Source: CAWAWP01 sp963841205 | GTDB taxonomy: Bacteria > Chloroflexota > Ktedonobacteria > Ktedonobacterales > JADMIN01 | Length of the DNA stretch: 64,000 nucleotides | Reading direction: 5' to 3' | Assembly (NCBI GenBank): GCA_963841205.1 | Contig: CAWJCH010000025.1 | Span: 1 to 64,000, forward strand | Notes under the pieces: generated by a model | The model's input: the letters and a program-made list of their open reading frames with translations, nothing else | What the model was told of the DNA's origin: nothing | Databases searched by the model: none | Part shown: positions 61,194 through 64,000 of the stretch, piece by piece | How positions within the stretch are numbered: position 1 is the stretch's first letter | Layout: each line of letters opens with the position of its first letter | Made by a program: the position numbers and the translations under genes

Positions 61194-61416
61194 ATGGGAG
61201 CCTCTTTCTTCGGGGAAGTGCTCTCAACCGAGCGGATGCCGCTCCGTCCTCTGCACCGACCACGGAAATGCGGGGGGCGGAGATGATCTCGTCCGACCCC
61301 CTCATGCCGAAGAGTGTACCGGATTTGCGCGACGCTGTCACCAGCCTGATATCGTCGGAGTGGGCCATGCGCGTTCGCGAGCTGAGCCGAGCACCGCCGA
61401 GGCCGCGGTTGCGAGG

Positions 61417-62034
61417 TTAGCACCGGCGATAGACCGCCGTCACTTTCCCCTGTACCTCCCACTCGTCATCCCACTCCCTCGCCGTGACGTAGATGGGCGA
61501 CATCGCGGAATTGGCCGGCTGGAGGCGAATGCGCCCACTTTCACGGTAAATCCGTTTCAATGTGGCAGCGCCGCCCTCGCCAAGCGCCTGATGGTGAGTC
61601 GCCACGACGATATCACCATCGTGGTAATGAGCGTTGGCCTGCACCAGAACGAAGTCGCCGTCGGCGATGTGATCCTCAATCATCGACTCTCCGCGCACCA
61701 GCAGCACAAACTCGGTCTGGTGCTGGGATAAATCTAGCGTCTCAGTCTGCCCTGCGTCATAGATGTCGAGCGGTGCGCCCGCCGCGATCGTACCGGCAAT
61801 GCGAAGACCAGGCTGTTCTTCGCGCACGAGGCGCAGGCCTCGGCTCTTCTTGCGCGCCCGCGTCAGGTAGCCTTTCTTCTCAAGCGCCGTCAGGTGATAG
61901 TCCACATGACCCGTCGAGCCGATGCCGACCTCATGGCCAATCTCGCGGTTCGTCGGAGGGCGACCATTCTCGTGCACATACGCCTCAATAAAGTTGAGTA
62001 TTCGGGTCTGCGGGTCGCTCAAATCTTTCTGCAT
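61417..62034 (-). CDS. lexA: LexA repressor
   Basis: 205 residues from ATG 62034, the family length. The wHTH NGRPPTNREIGHEVGIGSTG and YHLTALEKKGYLTRA, then the self-cleavage site in GTIAAGAPLDIY (Ala-Gly), the Ser in VRGESMIEDHIADGD, and Lys in ATLKRIYRESGRI. It represses SOS genes and self-cleaves with RecA filaments. A palindrome TAGAACCCACGTTCTA is 44 nt upstream. Intact. Confidence 0.95.
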   Translation of the reverse strand: MQKDLSDPQTRILNFIEAYVHENGRPPTNREIGHEVGIGSTGHVDYHLTALEKKGYLTRARKKSRGLRLVREEQPGLRIAGTIAAGAPLDIYDAGQTETLDLSQHQTEFVLLVRGESMIEDHIADGDFVLVQANAHYHDGDIVVATHHQALGEGGAATLKRIYRESGRIRLQPANSAMSPIYVTAREWDDEWEVQGKVTAVYRRC

Positions 62035-62077
62035 GGCCGACTCCCTTATCGTGGCGATGTATCGAGGCATTTTGCGA

Positions 62078-62093
62078 TAGAACCCACGTTCTA
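62078..62093. promoter_or_regulatory. LexA operator (GAAC-N4-GTTC)
   Basis: TAGAAC-CCAC-GTTCTA: a perfect palindrome matching the GAAC-N4-GTTC SOS box of Gram-positive-type LexA. Its position before lexA implies autoregulation. Confidence 0.8.
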
Positions 62094-62266
62094 CAGTGTA
62101 CCTGGGCGGTGTGCATTCTGTCAATAGCTGAGCAAATGGATCGCCGGGAGAAGTGCCACTTTCGCCGCGCGAATCATTTGCGCTCGCCGAGGGCCTAGGT
62201 GTACAATGCCTCCATCGCGCGTCGGCCAGTTCTCGGGCTGGATCCGCCGCAGGAGGGACATGACCC

Positions 62267-62788
62267 ATGGTGGAGATGCTGGTCGAGAGTGTGCGGATCA
62301 ACCTAGCCACGAACCAGCGAGTGGTGATTTTGAAAGATGAGTCTGGCGACCGGTATCTCTTTATCTGGATCGCTACGGCCGAAGCATACTCGATTGCGAT
62401 GGAGCTCCAAGGGACCGCGCCGCAACGCCCGCTCACCCACGACCTTCTGAAGTCCGTCATCTCGGAGCTCGGTGGCAGGCTCGTCAGCGTCATCGTGAAC
62501 GATCTCTCGGATGATATTTTCTTCGCTCGCCTCGTACTCGATGCGGATGGCCGCCACGTCGAGGTGGATTCGCGCCCGAGCGATGCCATCGCGCTCGCGG
62601 TGCGCGCCAAGGTACCGATTTACGTGACGGAAAGCGTGTTAGAGTCAGCGGGTGTTCGACTCCAGAACGAGATCGAAGAAAAACCGCGGCAGCACCAGAA
62701 CGTCATAGCTGACGCCGACAACCTCGACGTCTATCGCGACTTCATCAACAGCTTGGACGCACTCGATGAATTCGGCAAGTCTGAATAA
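62267..62788 (+). CDS. Bifunctional nuclease family protein (DUF151)
   Basis: 173 residues. YLFIWIATAEAYSIAMELQG, RPLTHDLLKSVISELGG, FARLVLDADGRHVEVDSRPS and DAIALAVRAKVPIYVTESVL are the BFN-domain blocks. The C-terminal ~35 residues are acidic and variable. Divergent from lexA across a 232-bp gap, so the SOS box at 62078 may also affect it, at some distance. Intact. Confidence 0.9.
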   Translation: MVEMLVESVRINLATNQRVVILKDESGDRYLFIWIATAEAYSIAMELQGTAPQRPLTHDLLKSVISELGGRLVSVIVNDLSDDIFFARLVLDADGRHVEVDSRPSDAIALAVRAKVPIYVTESVLESAGVRLQNEIEEKPRQHQNVIADADNLDVYRDFINSLDALDEFGKSE

Positions 62789-62851
62789 TCGGCAACCGCT
62801 TGTCCGGTCGTCGAACGTCCATCGTATGGTGGCGTGTGGAGGGGGTAGCGA

Positions 62852-63292
62852 GTGCATGCACGAGAGCGCATGATACGTACTCGGTTCGCCGAGCATGAAT
62901 GCGCAGATTGCGGCTCACACTATCTCCCCACAAGCGTCGTGGTACTCGCCCGCAGGCGCTCTGCGTGGATGGTGATGGCGAGCTGCCCGACGTGTGAGAG
63001 GCGTGCCCTCTTCGTCGTAACCTTCCCTGATCAGGCACAGCCTAATGCGGCTCCGCTCACGTTCGAAGAGCCGCGAGTTTTCCCGCATGCGTACCTTCCG
63101 CTCCCCTCGGATGCCTCCCGCTCCTCCGACCCATCCTCCGACCTTCCGGTTGCACTTCCTCCCAGAGCTCAGCGCAACCCCGCCCCCATCTCGGAGAGCG
63201 AGGTCGCGGCCATGCACGAGTTTCTCGCGAGCTTCGACGGCGACTTCGGCGCGCTCTTCACCAATCAAAAGCACAACAGGCTCGATGATTGA
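62852..63292 (+). CDS. Zinc-ribbon protein, end set by an IS605 insertion
   Basis: 146 residues. GTG 62852 is preceded by GGAGGGGG. CADCGSHYLPTSVVVLARRR to CPTCERRALFVVTF forms a C2-C2 ribbon; the middle is Ser/Pro rich; the C-terminus (SEVAAMHEFLASFDGDFGAL) is helical. The stop TGA lies in the TTGACAC of the IS605-type right end, so the natural C-terminus may differ. 63 bp after the DUF151 gene. Function unknown. Confidence 0.7.
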   Translation: MHARERMIRTRFAEHECADCGSHYLPTSVVVLARRRSAWMVMASCPTCERRALFVVTFPDQAQPNAAPLTFEEPRVFPHAYLPLPSDASRSSDPSSDLPVALPPRAQRNPAPISESEVAAMHEFLASFDGDFGALFTNQKHNRLDD

Positions 63293-64000
63293 CACTCCCC
63301 ACGGCTGAAGCCGGGGGATGCTCGGTTCTCCGCCGCAGCCTACGCCACGGCTCCCCGAAGGCTCTGCCCACGCCTTTCGATATTCTTGGCGGCGTTGTGG
63401 TCGCGGTGCAGGCTGGTGCCGCAGTCCGGGCAAGAATGCCAGCGGACGGACAAGCCCTTCTTGACCACGACGCCGCAGCCAGAGCAGGTCTGGCTGGTGT
63501 AGGCCGGTGGCACGGCTACCACTGAGCGACCGGCGCATGCTGCCTTGAAGCTCAGGATGCTCAGGAACTGTGACCACCCAGCGTCCGCAATAGACGTGGC
63601 CAGGTGGTGATTCTGTGAGCATGTTGGCGACCTGCAACATCTTCGTGATAGATCGTGTCGTACTGCGCGCACCAGTGACAGCGCGGCCTTGTGCTGGAAG
63701 TCCTGCCGCTGGCGCTTCACCTTTTGATGCGCTTTGGCCAGCAGTCGCACCGCCTTGCGCCTGCGATTGCTCCCTTTCTGGCGGCGGGAGACTTTGCGCT
63801 GGGCCGTCTTCACGCGGCGTTCGGCCCGGCGGTAGCAGCGGGGGTTATGGATCATCGTCGCCATCGGCCAGGGTGGCAAACGATTCCAGGCCAACGTCTA
63901 TCCCTGTCTCTTGCCCGGTTGGCGCAAGCGGTTGTGTCGGCACGTCCGCGCAGGAGAAGCAGACATACCAGCCATCCGCTTCCCGGCTGAGTGTGACCGT
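63291..64000 (-). mobile_element. IS605-type element, copy 3, running off the right edge
   Basis: Right end TTGACACTCCCCACGGC, gaag, CCGGGGGAT. It is followed by minus-strand tnpB. Confidence 0.75.
63340..64000 (-). pseudogene. tnpB: TnpB copy 3, frameshifted and cut by the window edge
   Basis: Frames: ADGWYVCFSCADVPTQ and TGQETGI near the edge, then CYRRAERRVKTAQRKVSRRQ, and after a shift near 63650 RSVVAVPPAYTSQTCSGCGV, CPDCGTSLHRDHNAAKNIE, SLRGAVA. Closest to copy 1. At least two frameshifts. Confidence 0.75.

Overview
High-GC bacterial chromosome. The host-type genes are a methylmalonyl-CoA epimerase beside an acyl-CoA carboxylase beta chain, a Ser/Thr kinase with a Pro-rich tail, PQQ-propeller lipoproteins, a LexA with a GAAC-N4-GTTC operator, a DUF151 nuclease and an EF-G-like GTPase beside glyA. 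The mix best suits Chloroflexota or a neighbouring lineage. That placement is an inference; no rRNA is present.

Layout. 1-12.5 kb holds decayed insertion sequences (IS1634, IS66, IS481-like, IS5) around an MBL-fold hydrolase, an MFS exporter and two PQQ-propeller genes, plus a two-gene mini-operon bracketed by two copies of a ~110-bp MITE. 12.6-31 kb looks like accessory DNA of plasmid or integrative origin: two Rep_trans-type initiator remnants, two mirror-image copies of a repeated cassette, lipoproteins, an IS110, a response regulator, an IS630, and a serine recombinase gene running into tRNA-Glu(UUC). 31-44.7 kb is mostly host-like: a surface protein, a response regulator, a Ser/Thr kinase, glyA, an EF-G-like GTPase, an alpha/beta hydrolase and an acyl-CoA synthetase, interrupted by an IS200/IS605 element. 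44.7-53 kb mixes IS66, IS630 and IS605 copies with the propionyl-CoA carboxylase/epimerase pair. 53-57.7 kb is a second accessory block with a third copy of the cassette. 57.8-64 kb is host-like (PAS histidine kinase, DedA, lexA, DUF151 nuclease, zinc-ribbon protein) and ends inside a further IS605-type tnpB.

The most distinctive content is the repeated cassette: a small predicted beta-rich protein with a Lys/Arg/Ala-rich tail, a multi-pass membrane protein with a long helical tail, and a microprotein of about 45 residues (motif WTxxDYAxR). It occurs three times, each time behind a T-rich hairpin 66-67 nt upstream of gene 1. I do not recognise it as a described system. Its neighbours (Rep_trans remnants, recombinase, IS) suggest a plasmid, integrative element or filamentous-phage origin.

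Most accessory genes carry frameshifts or nonsense codons while host genes are intact. This argues for real decay. The carboxylase beta chain also has a 1-nt shift near its 3' end, so some indels could be assembly errors.
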